From Roseivirga sp. BDSF3-8 (GTDB taxonomy: Bacteria; Bacteroidota; Bacteroidia; Cytophagales; Cyclobacteriaceae), in contig NZ_JBGNFV010000001.1 of NCBI RefSeq assembly GCF_041449215.1, forward strand, positions 1,525,001-1,589,000: a stretch of DNA of 64,000 nucleotides, in the 5' to 3' direction. A model generated the notes under the pieces. That model ran no database searches. It had not been told where the DNA came from and saw only the letters and a program-made list of their open reading frames with translations. The position numbers were made by a program, and so were the translations under genes. Positions 45,878 to 55,486 of the stretch are shown here, piece after piece (positions within the stretch are counted from its first letter, which is position 1; each line of letters begins with the position of its first letter).

Positions 45878-47787
45878 TATTCCCTCCCTGTTTTTCTTCG
45901 GATACTGGTGGCGCGATGTACCAGGTAGCAAACAAAGATGAAAAGACTCATCATAAGCAACCGGGACATGTCCGTGTAAAAAATATTATTGACAAAGCTA
46001 CCACTGGCTATAGGCTGCAGTGTTTTAACATCATCACCTACAGCGACCAGCAATTCCTTATCTTTTTTGAATACATACGTAGTGGATACAGCAGTACTGT
46101 CAAATGTAACCAGCTCTCCTAAAGCATTCTGATCAAGATCATCACTGTAAGCTCTGGCAACGCCCTGGGCATCCCTGTAATACGTTTGGTCGTAGCCAAT
46201 GACTACCGTCTTTCTGCCATTGACGCCATCGCCAATAGCTAATACGCGGCCATCGAACTCAGACTCAAACTCATCCGCAAAATAAGACCTGTTAGCTATC
46301 ACGCCTTTATTTTGGATCTTACCTATGATACTCGAAGGATCAAGCTCCCAGTTACCGGCAAAGGCAGCCTCCCAGTTATTATCTTTTGGCTGAATCAGGC
46401 TACCTAAAAATACGATAAGGATGATCACCGGCGTCACGAATTGCATGATAGGCTTAAAGATACCCGGCACATGAATATCACTACCTCTTCTCAGCTCATC
46501 CCATCCATTATTAATACCGAATATCCAGGCAAATATGATGGTTTCGGCAAGGGCAAAGATCACCAGCGAAACGGTACCTGCCCAATAGTCATACTCACCG
46601 AATACGCCTTGCTTGTAAAAGAACACAGTAGGCAGTCCCATCAACAATACAAGGCCACCGAAAGACCAGGCCGCTTTATTACGGCTCCAGCTAAATTCAT
46701 CTTCCATAAAGCCCATCCAGGGAGTACCCATAGCAAGGCTGGAAGTAATACCGGCGAAGAAGAGAAGTCCGAACCAGGCAACCCCGGCAAAGGTAGCCAG
46801 AACCGTACCCCACTGGTCAAAGAGGTAGGGCATCGTTTGAAAAGCCATAGAGAATCCGGCATTTTCTTTTACCCAGTCAAGGCCAAGGTATCCTACCGCA
46901 ATAGGAATAACGATAGAGGCACCAAGGACAATCTCCACGAAGCCATTCATCCAACCTGCCGACATGGCATTCAGGGCAATATCATCTTTAGGTTTTACAT
47001 AAGATGAGTAGCAATGTATAGTACCCATACCTACGGAAAGGGTAAAGAATATCTGCCCTGCCGCGGCCAGCCATACCTTAGGGTTGGCCAGGCTATCAAA
47101 CTGAGGCTCCCAAAGGAAGTTAAGACCAAGGAGCGAATTACAATCCGTACACCCTTCAGGTGAGCCTGACGTACCTAGCGAAAACCCTCTTATAGCCAGG
47201 AAAGCCCCGAAGATAAGCAACAAGGGTACCCCTATCTTAGCTACCTTTTCCACGCCACCTTGTAAGCCACGGGAAAGTATATAGGTATTCAGGATAAGAC
47301 AAAGCACGTAGAACACTACAGCCTCATAGGGAATTCCTGTGGTAGAATACCCTATGGTAGTATACCGGTTAAAGAAGTCGGCTACTTCCTGCTGACCCAA
47401 CCCGGCGAAGGTCTGCCCCAGTGAGTGGAAAACATAAGACAGGGTCCAGCTTTCAATGTAACAGTAATAGGCTGCTACCGCCACATTAGTGAAGATTCCG
47501 AATACACCGAAGTATTTCCAGAACCTTCTCTTGGTCATGTTATCAAGAATAAAGGGTGTGGAGTGGTTTTGAAAGCGGCCTCCGTACCTACCCATAGACC
47601 ACTCTATCCAAAGCAGGGGAATGCCCATAATCAGGAAGCAGACCAGGTAGGGTATTATAAACGCTCCGCCGCCGTTCTGAACGGCCTGAACAGGAAAGCG
47701 TAGGAAGTTACCAAGGCCAACTGCGTTGCCAGCCATTGCCAGGATAAGCCCAACACGGGTACCCCAAGATTCCTTATTTTCACTCAT
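45877..47787 (-). CDS. Sodium:neurotransmitter symporter family transporter
   Basis: The 636-residue protein shows about twelve helices. The N-terminal GTRVGLILAMAGNAVGLGNF, then LRFPVQAVQNGGGAFIIPYL, is the unwound TM1 sodium- and substrate-binding signature of the NSS/SLC6 family. GVGTI-like and SYVKPKDDI segments follow. An extended loop of about 130 residues before the last helix (residues ~485-605) is unusual in LeuT-like bacterial members and appears extracytoplasmic. It likely imports an amino acid with Na+. The small MetS-like subunit gene overlaps its stop by one base. Confidence 0.9.
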   Translation of the reverse strand: MSENKESWGTRVGLILAMAGNAVGLGNFLRFPVQAVQNGGGAFIIPYLVCFLIMGIPLLWIEWSMGRYGGRFQNHSTPFILDNMTKRRFWKYFGVFGIFTNVAVAAYYCYIESWTLSYVFHSLGQTFAGLGQQEVADFFNRYTTIGYSTTGIPYEAVVFYVLCLILNTYILSRGLQGGVEKVAKIGVPLLLIFGAFLAIRGFSLGTSGSPEGCTDCNSLLGLNFLWEPQFDSLANPKVWLAAAGQIFFTLSVGMGTIHCYSSYVKPKDDIALNAMSAGWMNGFVEIVLGASIVIPIAVGYLGLDWVKENAGFSMAFQTMPYLFDQWGTVLATFAGVAWFGLLFFAGITSSLAMGTPWMGFMEDEFSWSRNKAAWSFGGLVLLMGLPTVFFYKQGVFGEYDYWAGTVSLVIFALAETIIFAWIFGINNGWDELRRGSDIHVPGIFKPIMQFVTPVIILIVFLGSLIQPKDNNWEAAFAGNWELDPSSIIGKIQNKGVIANRSYFADEFESEFDGRVLAIGDGVNGRKTVVIGYDQTYYRDAQGVARAYSDDLDQNALGELVTFDSTAVSTTYVFKKDKELLVAVGDDVKTLQPIASGSFVNNIFYTDMSRLLMMSLFIFVCYLVHRATSIRRKTGRE

Positions 47788-48153
47788 AGGTAATGGTATA
47801 GATGCCAGACAGGCATATTCTGATATTACAGGCCCGGAAATTAAGAATGTTCTCAGTCAAAGCAAAATAGAAATATTCGCCGGGCAGGGGGAATTATATG
47901 TTGACTTGCATTACACCTTATATCCTATCTCATGTTCGGAAAGCATGATGAATGTCATTTTTTCACTGAACCCCATCCACCATATTTGTAATCAGGTAAT
48001 TGACGAACTTGTAGTGAGGTCTTTGCGTTACACTTTGGGCGTGAAAACACCCCTCAACCCCTATTTAGAATCGTTTTAAATTAATCTATGGGACGCCGGA
48101 TACTACAATTTTATTACCGGTAGCATTAAATTTGCAGTTCTGAAACCGTTCTT
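47788..48153. other. Divergent intergenic region with a hemA -7 element
   Basis: 366 bp between the symporter (-) and hemA (+). A perfect TAAATTTG at 48127-48134 lies 19 bases before the hemA ATG and is a probable -7 box; the matching TTTG at -33 is missing. No RNA gene or repeat was noticed in the rest. A plus-strand open frame that runs out of the symporter antisense strand to 48079 is treated as chance. Confidence 0.45.
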
Positions 48154-49428
48154 ATGCAAGCACGATTTAAGGTAGTAAGTATTTCACATCGCCACGCACC
48201 ACTCAAGATCCGGGAGATGGTATCCCTCGGAGATGATGGCTGTAAGCGGCTTCTCGATTATTTTAGTGAATACACTTCGATGAACGATGTCATGGTATTA
48301 TCTACCTGCAATCGTACCGAAGTATACTACTCTGCTGATGATGACCGCAGCGATGAGATCATTAAGCTCATCGGCATAGAAAAAGGTCACAACAACCTGC
48401 TTGCCCTCAAAGAATACTTCACTATCATTAATGACAGCCAGTCGGCTGCCCGGCACCTGTTCAGAGTAGCCATAGGACTTGAAGCTATGGTAGTGGGTGA
48501 TATGCAGATCACTAATCAGGTAAAAAGAGCCTATCAGCTAAGTGCCGACCTGAATATGGCAGGCCCTTACCTGCACAGGCTCATGCATACTATTTTCTTT
48601 ACGAATAAGCGCGTAGTACAGGAAACCCCCTTCAGAGATGGGGCTGCCTCTGTATCCTATGCAGCCGTAGAGTTGGTGGATGAACTCACGTCAGAGATCA
48701 ACGCCCCCAGGATACTTGTACTTGGCCTCGGCGAGATAGGAGCCGACGTATGCCGGAACCTGGATAAGATGCCTCGTGCAGACGTACGTATCACTAACCG
48801 TACAGCCAGCAAGGCGGACGCTCTGGCTGCTGAGACGGGCTTTGAAACGGTCACTTTTGCAGAGGTGGATAAAGCTATGCAGGAGGCCGATGTAATTATA
48901 TCTTCCGTATCAGGCCAGGAGCCTTTTATATCGGGAGAAAAGGTAAAGGAGATGAATATTCTTACCTTCAAATATTTCATAGACCTCTCCGTACCCCGCA
49001 GCGTGGCTGCCGAAGTGGAGCATCAGCCCGGAGCACTCATTTATAATATTGATAATATTCGCACCAAGGCATCCGAAGCCCTGGAGCGCCGGTCTGCCGC
49101 CATCCCCGCTGTGGAGGCCATAATCGAAGAAGCCCTTCTTGAGTTTAAAGACTGGGCTCGCGACATGGTAGTGTCCCCTACTATCAATAAGCTCAAGAAT
49201 GCCCTGGAGGAAATACGCAAAGAGGAAATGGCCCGCTACCTAAAAAAGGGTATGTCTGATCAGGAAGCCAGGCGTATGGATAAGGTCACCAAGAGCATGA
49301 TGCAAAAAATCATTAAGATGCCTGTGCTCAACCTGAAGGCAGCATGCCGTCGTGGCGATGCTGAAAACCTGATCGATGTGCTAAACGATCTATTCAACCT
49401 GGAAAATGAGGCTGAAAGAAAAGTTTAA
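48154..49428 (+). CDS. hemA: Glutamyl-tRNA reductase
   Basis: A 424-residue NADPH-dependent enzyme reducing Glu-tRNA to glutamate-1-semialdehyde, the first committed step of tetrapyrrole synthesis by the C5 route. STCNRTEVYY supplies the catalytic cysteine (Cys50), HLFRVAIGLEAMVVGD is the conserved catalytic-domain helix, and VLGLGEIGADVCRNL binds NADPH. The length is normal. It is followed by its own terminator, and no other heme gene is next to it, so it is transcribed alone. The -7 box at 48127 suits its start. Confidence 0.95.
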   Translation: MQARFKVVSISHRHAPLKIREMVSLGDDGCKRLLDYFSEYTSMNDVMVLSTCNRTEVYYSADDDRSDEIIKLIGIEKGHNNLLALKEYFTIINDSQSAARHLFRVAIGLEAMVVGDMQITNQVKRAYQLSADLNMAGPYLHRLMHTIFFTNKRVVQETPFRDGAASVSYAAVELVDELTSEINAPRILVLGLGEIGADVCRNLDKMPRADVRITNRTASKADALAAETGFETVTFAEVDKAMQEADVIISSVSGQEPFISGEKVKEMNILTFKYFIDLSVPRSVAAEVEHQPGALIYNIDNIRTKASEALERRSAAIPAVEAIIEEALLEFKDWARDMVVSPTINKLKNALEEIRKEEMARYLKKGMSDQEARRMDKVTKSMMQKIIKMPVLNLKAACRRGDAENLIDVLNDLFNLENEAERKV

Positions 49429-49461
49429 TTAAACTAATCTTTTTGACTCCCAAGATGATTT

Positions 49462-49486
49462 AAGCAGGCAACATGCCTGCTTTTTT
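49462..49486 (+). terminator. Terminator after hemA
   Basis: AAGCAGGC and GCCTGCTT (49462-49469 and 49475-49482) form an 8-bp stem with a 5-base loop and a run of T. It separates hemA from the tiny ORF that follows. Confidence 0.88.
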
Positions 49487-49655
49487 ATTTTCAATGATTG
49501 AAATACCAGGTAAGGTTTGCCCCTTTTTATCACATTACCATTGGTTAACTTGCATAAACCCCACACATCTGATTACCAAAGCACTAATAATCATTATTAT
49601 TATCCACTTTTAGCCTGTAAATTTAGACTACACAGATCATCAACAGATTTCTATT

Positions 49656-49715
49656 ATGGCTAAAAAACAAACTAATAACGAAGGCAGCACCACCTCAACT
49701 TCCGGTGATAGCTAA
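49656..49715 (+). CDS. 19-residue polar mini-ORF in its own transcription unit (candidate)
   Basis: ATG to TAA encodes MAKKQTNNEGSTTSTSGDS, a lysine-start, Ser/Thr/Asn-rich peptide without a hydrophobic segment. The hemA terminator lies upstream and a strong terminator begins seven bases after the stop, so the ORF occupies a unit of its own. A TAAATTTA box at about 49617-49624 could be a near-consensus -7 element. The peptide has no family that I recognise. It may be a translated small protein, a leader peptide of an attenuator, or a small RNA that happens to contain an ORF. Confidence 0.45.
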   Translation: MAKKQTNNEGSTTSTSGDS

Positions 49716-49722
49716 AAAAAAC

Positions 49723-49747
49723 AAGGCCCTCAGGGCCTTTTCTTTTT
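49723..49747 (+). terminator. Strong terminator directly after the mini-ORF
   Basis: AAGGCCC (49723-49729) pairs with GGGCCTT (49733-49739) around TCA, followed by TTTCTTTTT. The tight loop and T tract are those of an efficient intrinsic terminator. Confidence 0.9.
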
Positions 49748-49829
49748 GTAATCCGTGCTTTTTGCTTATCTCTCATCCACGACCGCAGGAATTATCTATA
49801 TATTTGGAGTCAAGTCTTAACCCTGCAAG

Positions 49830-52800
49830 GTGCTCCAAAGAAGGTATACCCAATTTACTCATTCTCTGCTGATATTCCTGCTGGCACTGGCCGCCCACCA
49901 GGCATCAGGTCAATACTACTACTTCAGACCGGTTACTGTAGCCGATGGTCTTCCTCAAACCCAGAGCGAGGTCATATTCGAAGATTCAAGAGGGTTTCTA
50001 TGGATTGGCTCTTATGAAGGCGGGCTGAGCCGGTATGACGGTTATTCCTATAAAACCTATACCATGAGAGATGGCCTGGTGTATAACTCCATAAAAGACC
50101 TGGACGAAACCAGCAAGGGTGAGCTTATCGTAGGTACCGGACAAGGGGTGTCTATTTTTAATGGTCAGACCTTTACTACCCTGCTGGATAAGGTCATCGT
50201 AAGCGAATTACAGGTAGACAGCCAGGACAATATATGGATCGTATCTTCATCCGGCCTGATACGCCTTCGTGCACAGAATAATTATTCCCCTGAGTATTAC
50301 CCCCCATTTAAAGGCAGGCCTCTGAGGGCTTTATATATTGATAGCCCCAATAAAACATTATGGACCGGCGGAACGGATTCCCTATTTCAAATGCCGCTTG
50401 ATGCCCCCTTCGAGCCAAGCCCCGTGCACACAGGTTATATTACTCCCGGGGGCAATAGTGAAAATGTGGAGTTTCAGGAAATAACCATGAGCCCGGAGGG
50501 TAACCTCTGGGTGGCTCTCCCTGCCTATGGATTATACGAGTTCAGGAGTGGTACGTTCAGCCCCATGTTCGAAGAGGAACTGAAAGGTGTGCAGCCTCAT
50601 AAAATCATATATGGAAGTGACAGCAGCCTCTGGATACCCACTTATCAACAAGGTATTTTTCAGTATGAAAAGGGAAAGCTCTATAATTTCCATCAACAGA
50701 ATGGTCTCTCGAATAACCATGTCCGGGACCTCACTGTAACCTCAGAGGGGGAAGTCTGGATATGTACCTCAGCAGGTATAAGCCGCTTCAACGGCAAGCT
50801 GTTCACACACATAACAGAAGAACAAGGACTAAAGAACAACCTCGTCTGGGACTTAGATATAATAGGGGACCGACTCTATATCACTCATTTCGACGGTATC
50901 AGTTACCTGGACAACAACAGACTGGTAAACCTGGATCAGAATGGTTATAGCCAATCGGGAGGAACGGACCTGTATGTAACCGAAGAGATCATTCTGGCCG
51001 GTTCAAGGCAGGGCCTGTATATCTGTGAAGACCCGGAGGCTGAGAACCCACAATTCCGACAGGTGCCTTTTTATACTTCCGAGCCCTTCTTTCAGGTAAT
51101 ATGCTCTAAAGACAAGCAGCGGATATATGCCGTATTGAATGGCTATACTCTGGTTCAATTTGACTGGGATGATAAAGAACATGAGCTTTCTAACCCCGGA
51201 AAACTGGTGAGCTTCCCTGAAGAAATTAATGATATACGGGAAGATGAGTATGGCAGGATCTGGGTAGCCCACGACCTTGGTTTATCTATTGTACACCCCG
51301 ATTCCGGTACGTTCTCTCACATACTAGAGGGGCAGCCATTAAACCAAATACTCCCGCTTGAGCCAAACACCTTTATACTTGCCAGCTCAGGTCATGGTCT
51401 GTTCTTCATGAAGGTGAATAATGTAAAAAATCCAAAAGATCATATATTAACCTCTGTTAGCAAGCAGGATGGACTTGCCAGTGATAATATCTATAGCATA
51501 ATACTCTCCGGTGATTCGGTTCTCTGGCTAGGGACTGAGAACGGCATAAACAAGTTGAAGCTACCCTATCAGAAGCTTGAGCAAGTCAGGCATTATGCTG
51601 GTGACGAGGGCTTTACAGCCATAGAAGCTAATCACAAAGCGGTAACAACAGATGAAAACGGTAACATCTGGTGGGGCACCATAAGGGGAGTCACAAAGTA
51701 TAACCCCGTTTATGCAGGAGAGGCATCCACACCTCCTGATGTACTACTCACCAGGCTTGACCTGTTTTACAGAGAAGCAGACTGGACGAATTATGCAGAT
51801 GATGTTTCTAGCTGGTTCAGCCTTCCGGAAGACTTAACACTACCTCATGACCAGAATCACCTGACCTTTCATTATACAGCTCCACAGTTAGCCGGCAGCC
51901 GTAAGGTACGTTACGCATACAGGCTGGAAGGATTGGAAGATGAGTGGTCACCTGCTACTGCTAAGCGCGAAGCTGTGTATGCAAATATTCCGCCTGGCAA
52001 ATACCGGTTCGTAGTGAAAGCTACCCTTGAGGGCACTGCGTGGAATGACTCGCCGGCCACCTTCTCCTTTATTATCCGAAAGCCCTTTTACACTACCTGG
52101 TGGTTTATCGGAATTGCGCTCGGCACACTTGGTATGGTCGCTTTTACCTATACACGGCGTAAACTGAGGAAGGTGGAAGAAAGCCGTGACTTACTGGCCA
52201 GAAAAGTAAAGGAAAGAACGGCTGAAATAGAGGAGCAGAAAGATGAGTTAGAAAAGCAAAACTATCAGATCACCAGTAGTATCAGCTACGCAAAGCGTAT
52301 ACAGGAAGCCATTCTGCCCTCCCAAAACGACCTGAAGGGGGAACTTTCAGAGTCATTTATTTTTTACAAGCCCAGAGACATTGTGAGCGGGGACTTCTAT
52401 TGGACTCATCGCAAGGGTGACATCGTCTACCTGGCAGTAGTTGACTGCACGGGCCACGGTGTACCCGGTGCATTTATGTCTATGATTGGGTACAATCAGC
52501 TTAATACGGCCATAAATACCAATACCCGTCCATCACCCGTTGATATACTGGAACATATGGACCGCGAGGTAATGGCTGCTCTCAGGCAGGATGATTTGAC
52601 TCAGGAGACCCAGGACGGCATGGATGTGGCACTTGTTATGCTGGACACTGCGTCCAAAACACTAACCTTTGCCGGGGCCAGAAGGCCCTTATACCTCGTA
52701 TGTGATGGGGAAATGAAGGAAATAAAGGGGAGTCGAAACTCCATAGGAGGAAGCATAGAATCCGGTAGTAAAAGGTACGAACAGCATACGCTACCTTATG

Positions 52801-53024
52801 ATGATGGATGTATGATGTATATGTCATCAGATGGTTTTGCTGACCAGTTTGGCGGGCCAGCAGACAGGAAATTTATGACTGGCCGGTTCAAGAAGCTACT
52901 CACCTCTCTTGCTGCCCTGCCTGTTGACAGCCAGCAGCAGAATATGGCCCAAGCCTTTGAAGAATGGATACGTGAAAACGAACAGACTGATGATGTGCTT
53001 GTGCTTGGCGTGAAACTCTCATAA
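49830..53024 (+). CDS. Two-component-regulator-like beta-propeller sensor with PP2C (SpoIIE-type) phosphatase output
   Basis: The 1064-residue protein probably starts at GTG and has a signal peptide to about residue 28. Many Reg_prop repeats follow (EDSRGFLWIGSYEGGLSRYD is the first) and form a double beta-propeller, then a Y_Y_Y domain (RYAYRLEGLEDEW). A membrane helix at about 757-779 leads to a coiled coil (ERTAEIEEQKDELEKQN) and a C-terminal PP2C domain. Its metal-binding signs are VVDCTGHGVPGAFMSM, GMDVALVMLD, SSDGFADQ and TDDVLVLGVK. Most proteins of this plan end in a histidine kinase; here the output is a serine/threonine phosphatase. The ligand and target are unknown. Confidence 0.87.
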   Translation: MLQRRYTQFTHSLLIFLLALAAHQASGQYYYFRPVTVADGLPQTQSEVIFEDSRGFLWIGSYEGGLSRYDGYSYKTYTMRDGLVYNSIKDLDETSKGELIVGTGQGVSIFNGQTFTTLLDKVIVSELQVDSQDNIWIVSSSGLIRLRAQNNYSPEYYPPFKGRPLRALYIDSPNKTLWTGGTDSLFQMPLDAPFEPSPVHTGYITPGGNSENVEFQEITMSPEGNLWVALPAYGLYEFRSGTFSPMFEEELKGVQPHKIIYGSDSSLWIPTYQQGIFQYEKGKLYNFHQQNGLSNNHVRDLTVTSEGEVWICTSAGISRFNGKLFTHITEEQGLKNNLVWDLDIIGDRLYITHFDGISYLDNNRLVNLDQNGYSQSGGTDLYVTEEIILAGSRQGLYICEDPEAENPQFRQVPFYTSEPFFQVICSKDKQRIYAVLNGYTLVQFDWDDKEHELSNPGKLVSFPEEINDIREDEYGRIWVAHDLGLSIVHPDSGTFSHILEGQPLNQILPLEPNTFILASSGHGLFFMKVNNVKNPKDHILTSVSKQDGLASDNIYSIILSGDSVLWLGTENGINKLKLPYQKLEQVRHYAGDEGFTAIEANHKAVTTDENGNIWWGTIRGVTKYNPVYAGEASTPPDVLLTRLDLFYREADWTNYADDVSSWFSLPEDLTLPHDQNHLTFHYTAPQLAGSRKVRYAYRLEGLEDEWSPATAKREAVYANIPPGKYRFVVKATLEGTAWNDSPATFSFIIRKPFYTTWWFIGIALGTLGMVAFTYTRRKLRKVEESRDLLARKVKERTAEIEEQKDELEKQNYQITSSISYAKRIQEAILPSQNDLKGELSESFIFYKPRDIVSGDFYWTHRKGDIVYLAVVDCTGHGVPGAFMSMIGYNQLNTAINTNTRPSPVDILEHMDREVMAALRQDDLTQETQDGMDVALVMLDTASKTLTFAGARRPLYLVCDGEMKEIKGSRNSIGGSIESGSKRYEQHTLPYDDGCMMYMSSDGFADQFGGPADRKFMTGRFKKLLTSLAALPVDSQQQNMAQAFEEWIRENEQTDDVLVLGVKLS

Positions 53025-53092
53025 ACACCAACCGTCTCATGTACCTTTAGCCTGTCAATCAGGCATTTACAAATAATATTTTTGCTTAATTT

Positions 53093-53100
53093 TAAGTTTG
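53093..53100 (+). promoter_or_regulatory. -7 element before the WG-repeat gene
   Basis: TAAGTTTG is a perfect TAnnTTTG match, about 57 bases before the ATG. No TTTG at the right distance upstream, so support is partial. Confidence 0.45.
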
Positions 53101-53156
53101 AGAAACTATATAGATCAGGATCTGAGATCTTTTAAACCTTAACTCAAAACGTATAC

Positions 53157-55394
53157 ATGCCTCTGGTATTGAAGACTATCATTTTATCTTTCTGTTTAAG
53201 CCTGTTTACACTGGGAGCTAATGCTACAGAATACTCAGTATTTGTAAAGAATAATCTGAAAGGACTGGTAGATAATGAAGGAAATGAGATCATACCTGCC
53301 GAGTATGATGACATCGGATGGTCCAGGGGGTCAACGCATGTGGTAGGAAGGGTAATCGGCTATAGAAAGCGTAACAACTGGGGACTGATCAGTACTAAAA
53401 ATGAAAAGCTTACCCGGGCAATTTACAGTTACCTGGTGCCGTTTGATAAGCAGTTAATTATTGCCGGTATCAGAAAAGACGGCACTAACCGCTCTACTTA
53501 TTTCCTTATAAATGAAAGCGGCAAGCCTGTAAGTAAACAGCGATACGACTACCTGGCCGCTGCGGGAAATCGGCTGATCGCCGCAAATAACAGAGGGAGA
53601 GGACAGCTATTCGGCTTGGTAGATGCCAAACAGAGAACCCTTATCTCTTTACAATTTTCTGATATCAGTTACCTCGGGGCCTCTCGTTATGCAGTAACAA
53701 CTCAACCAAATGCGGTAGCACTCTATGATGCTGACGGAAATGACCTGACAGGCCCATCCTTTCAGTTTATCAACCCATTCGACGGTACACTGGCCGAAGC
53801 AGCAAAAGATGGAAAATTAGGTCAGATAGATACCGGCGGAAACATTGTAATTCCCTTTGCTTACCGCCGCATGAAACCTGGAGAAAATACAGGCATGCCC
53901 TTTCCTGAGTGGAAACTGCTAACCGGACAAAATGAGCTACTGGCTACCGTCAAATACGACTCTGTAATACCAGCAGGCAAAAACCTTTACCGTGCAAGAA
54001 GTCTTAAAGGAGAGTTAATCATGAACGGTAGTGGCAAGGCCCTTACAGATTATTGCTCCTGTCACATAGCCAGCGTATATCCGGAATATGCTTTGGTCAG
54101 ACGCGATGATAAATATGGGCTGCTGGACCGGGAGGGTACCTGGGTGCTTCCTCCATCATATGATTCCCTCATAGTTGGCAAGGATTTTTATCTTGCCTCA
54201 TCCACCACGGCCACCCGCCTTACCCAGTGGCATATGCTGGACGAATCAGGCAAAGAGTTATCCGAGTATGGGTACCAGACGATGATTTATTCCGAAAGCG
54301 GCCTTATACCGGTAAAAAGACGCAACCTGTGGGGCTATATAGACCGGAAAGGCAAGGAAGTGATCCCCGCTATTTACCAGAAAGTGGAGCCCTATCGCTT
54401 TGACATGGCCGTAGTGGACTATATGGGGGCACAGGGAGTGATCGATCGCGACGGCGAATGGGTCATTTCTCCCAAAGAAGGCCGTGTGGACATCCTTTCT
54501 GAAAATCGCTTTTTAGTAAAAACCCGATGGGGGAATCACATCTGTGATCGGCATCGCAGACCAGTCTATGAGACAGAGCAGCAACTGAGCCCTTTTGACA
54601 GCCTGCATTTGCTGGCCACTACTGATGAGGGAAAAGTTGGCTTGCTCGACTTTTCCGGAAACATGGTTCTATCCACCATGTATGATGCGGTGTCACCGCT
54701 GATGCAGGATACGGTATATATATTTGATAAAGGGGAAAAGCGTGGCCTGCTTAGTAAAAGCGGAAAAGTGATGATTCCCATCGAAAATGAGTTCGAAGAG
54801 TTTCATGACATGCACGATGACTTCTTCGGCGTGCGAATAGGCGGAAAGTATGGTTTCGTCGATGTAAATGGTGATCTGCGTATCGCTAACAGATACGACA
54901 GCATTGGCCACTTTACGGAAGGCATGGCTCCTATCAAGCTACTGGGTCGCTGGGGGTATGTAGACAAAATCGAACGCTTGCTGGTCCAGCCGCTTTATGA
55001 TGAGGCTTACCCCTTTCATGATGGGATGGCCATTATCAAAATGAAAGGCAAATATGGAATGATCAATAAAGAAGGTGACCGCGTCATAGAGGCTAAATAT
55101 GATGAGATCCATCGTGGACCCAGTGGCAGAATCGTCGTACGTCTGGGTGACCGTTACGGCCTCTTCAGTTCGAGCGGTGAGACTCTTATCATACCTAAAT
55201 ATGAAAAGATCACAGACCTCCCGGGGGAGTATGTGATTATTCGCCGCCATGGTAAGTATGGTGTTACGACAAAAGCAGGCCGTAGTACCATCCCCCCCAT
55301 TTATGATACCATCACTTATGATGACATTAATGAAATATTCCTCGCTGTCACTGAGCCTGAGTGGGAAAACCTGCCCAATCAGGAGGGTGAGTAA
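53157..55394 (+). CDS. Secreted WG-repeat protein
   Basis: The 745-residue protein has a signal peptide (hydrophobic to about residue 23, ending ANAT). Nearly the whole mature chain is WG repeats of the form K-x-G-L/Y-I/V-D-x-x-G-x-x-V/I-I-P-x-x-Y-D. Examples are NNLKGLVDNEGNEIIPAEYD, RNLWGYIDRKGKEVIPAIY and GKYGFVDVNGDLRIANRYD. I count at least ten. WG repeats form beta-rich interaction surfaces; no catalytic domain is seen. Its N-terminus lacks a lipobox, so the protein is probably periplasmic or exported. The functional partner is unknown. Confidence 0.88.
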   Translation: MPLVLKTIILSFCLSLFTLGANATEYSVFVKNNLKGLVDNEGNEIIPAEYDDIGWSRGSTHVVGRVIGYRKRNNWGLISTKNEKLTRAIYSYLVPFDKQLIIAGIRKDGTNRSTYFLINESGKPVSKQRYDYLAAAGNRLIAANNRGRGQLFGLVDAKQRTLISLQFSDISYLGASRYAVTTQPNAVALYDADGNDLTGPSFQFINPFDGTLAEAAKDGKLGQIDTGGNIVIPFAYRRMKPGENTGMPFPEWKLLTGQNELLATVKYDSVIPAGKNLYRARSLKGELIMNGSGKALTDYCSCHIASVYPEYALVRRDDKYGLLDREGTWVLPPSYDSLIVGKDFYLASSTTATRLTQWHMLDESGKELSEYGYQTMIYSESGLIPVKRRNLWGYIDRKGKEVIPAIYQKVEPYRFDMAVVDYMGAQGVIDRDGEWVISPKEGRVDILSENRFLVKTRWGNHICDRHRRPVYETEQQLSPFDSLHLLATTDEGKVGLLDFSGNMVLSTMYDAVSPLMQDTVYIFDKGEKRGLLSKSGKVMIPIENEFEEFHDMHDDFFGVRIGGKYGFVDVNGDLRIANRYDSIGHFTEGMAPIKLLGRWGYVDKIERLLVQPLYDEAYPFHDGMAIIKMKGKYGMINKEGDRVIEAKYDEIHRGPSGRIVVRLGDRYGLFSSSGETLIIPKYEKITDLPGEYVIIRRHGKYGVTTKAGRSTIPPIYDTITYDDINEIFLAVTEPEWENLPNQEGE

Positions 55395-55486
55395 AGCAGT
55401 TACTCTTTAACAGGAAACAAAAAAGGTACTGTTATAGATTCCAAGTTTAATTGGAAAAAAGTATTTTTAAGTCTGAAGGAAGTTCT

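Noticed and set aside
47726-48079. 117-codon plus-strand ORF running from the antisense of the symporter into the intergenic gap.
   Set aside because: The first part is antisense to conserved coding sequence and the remainder shows no family resemblance; treated as a shadow.
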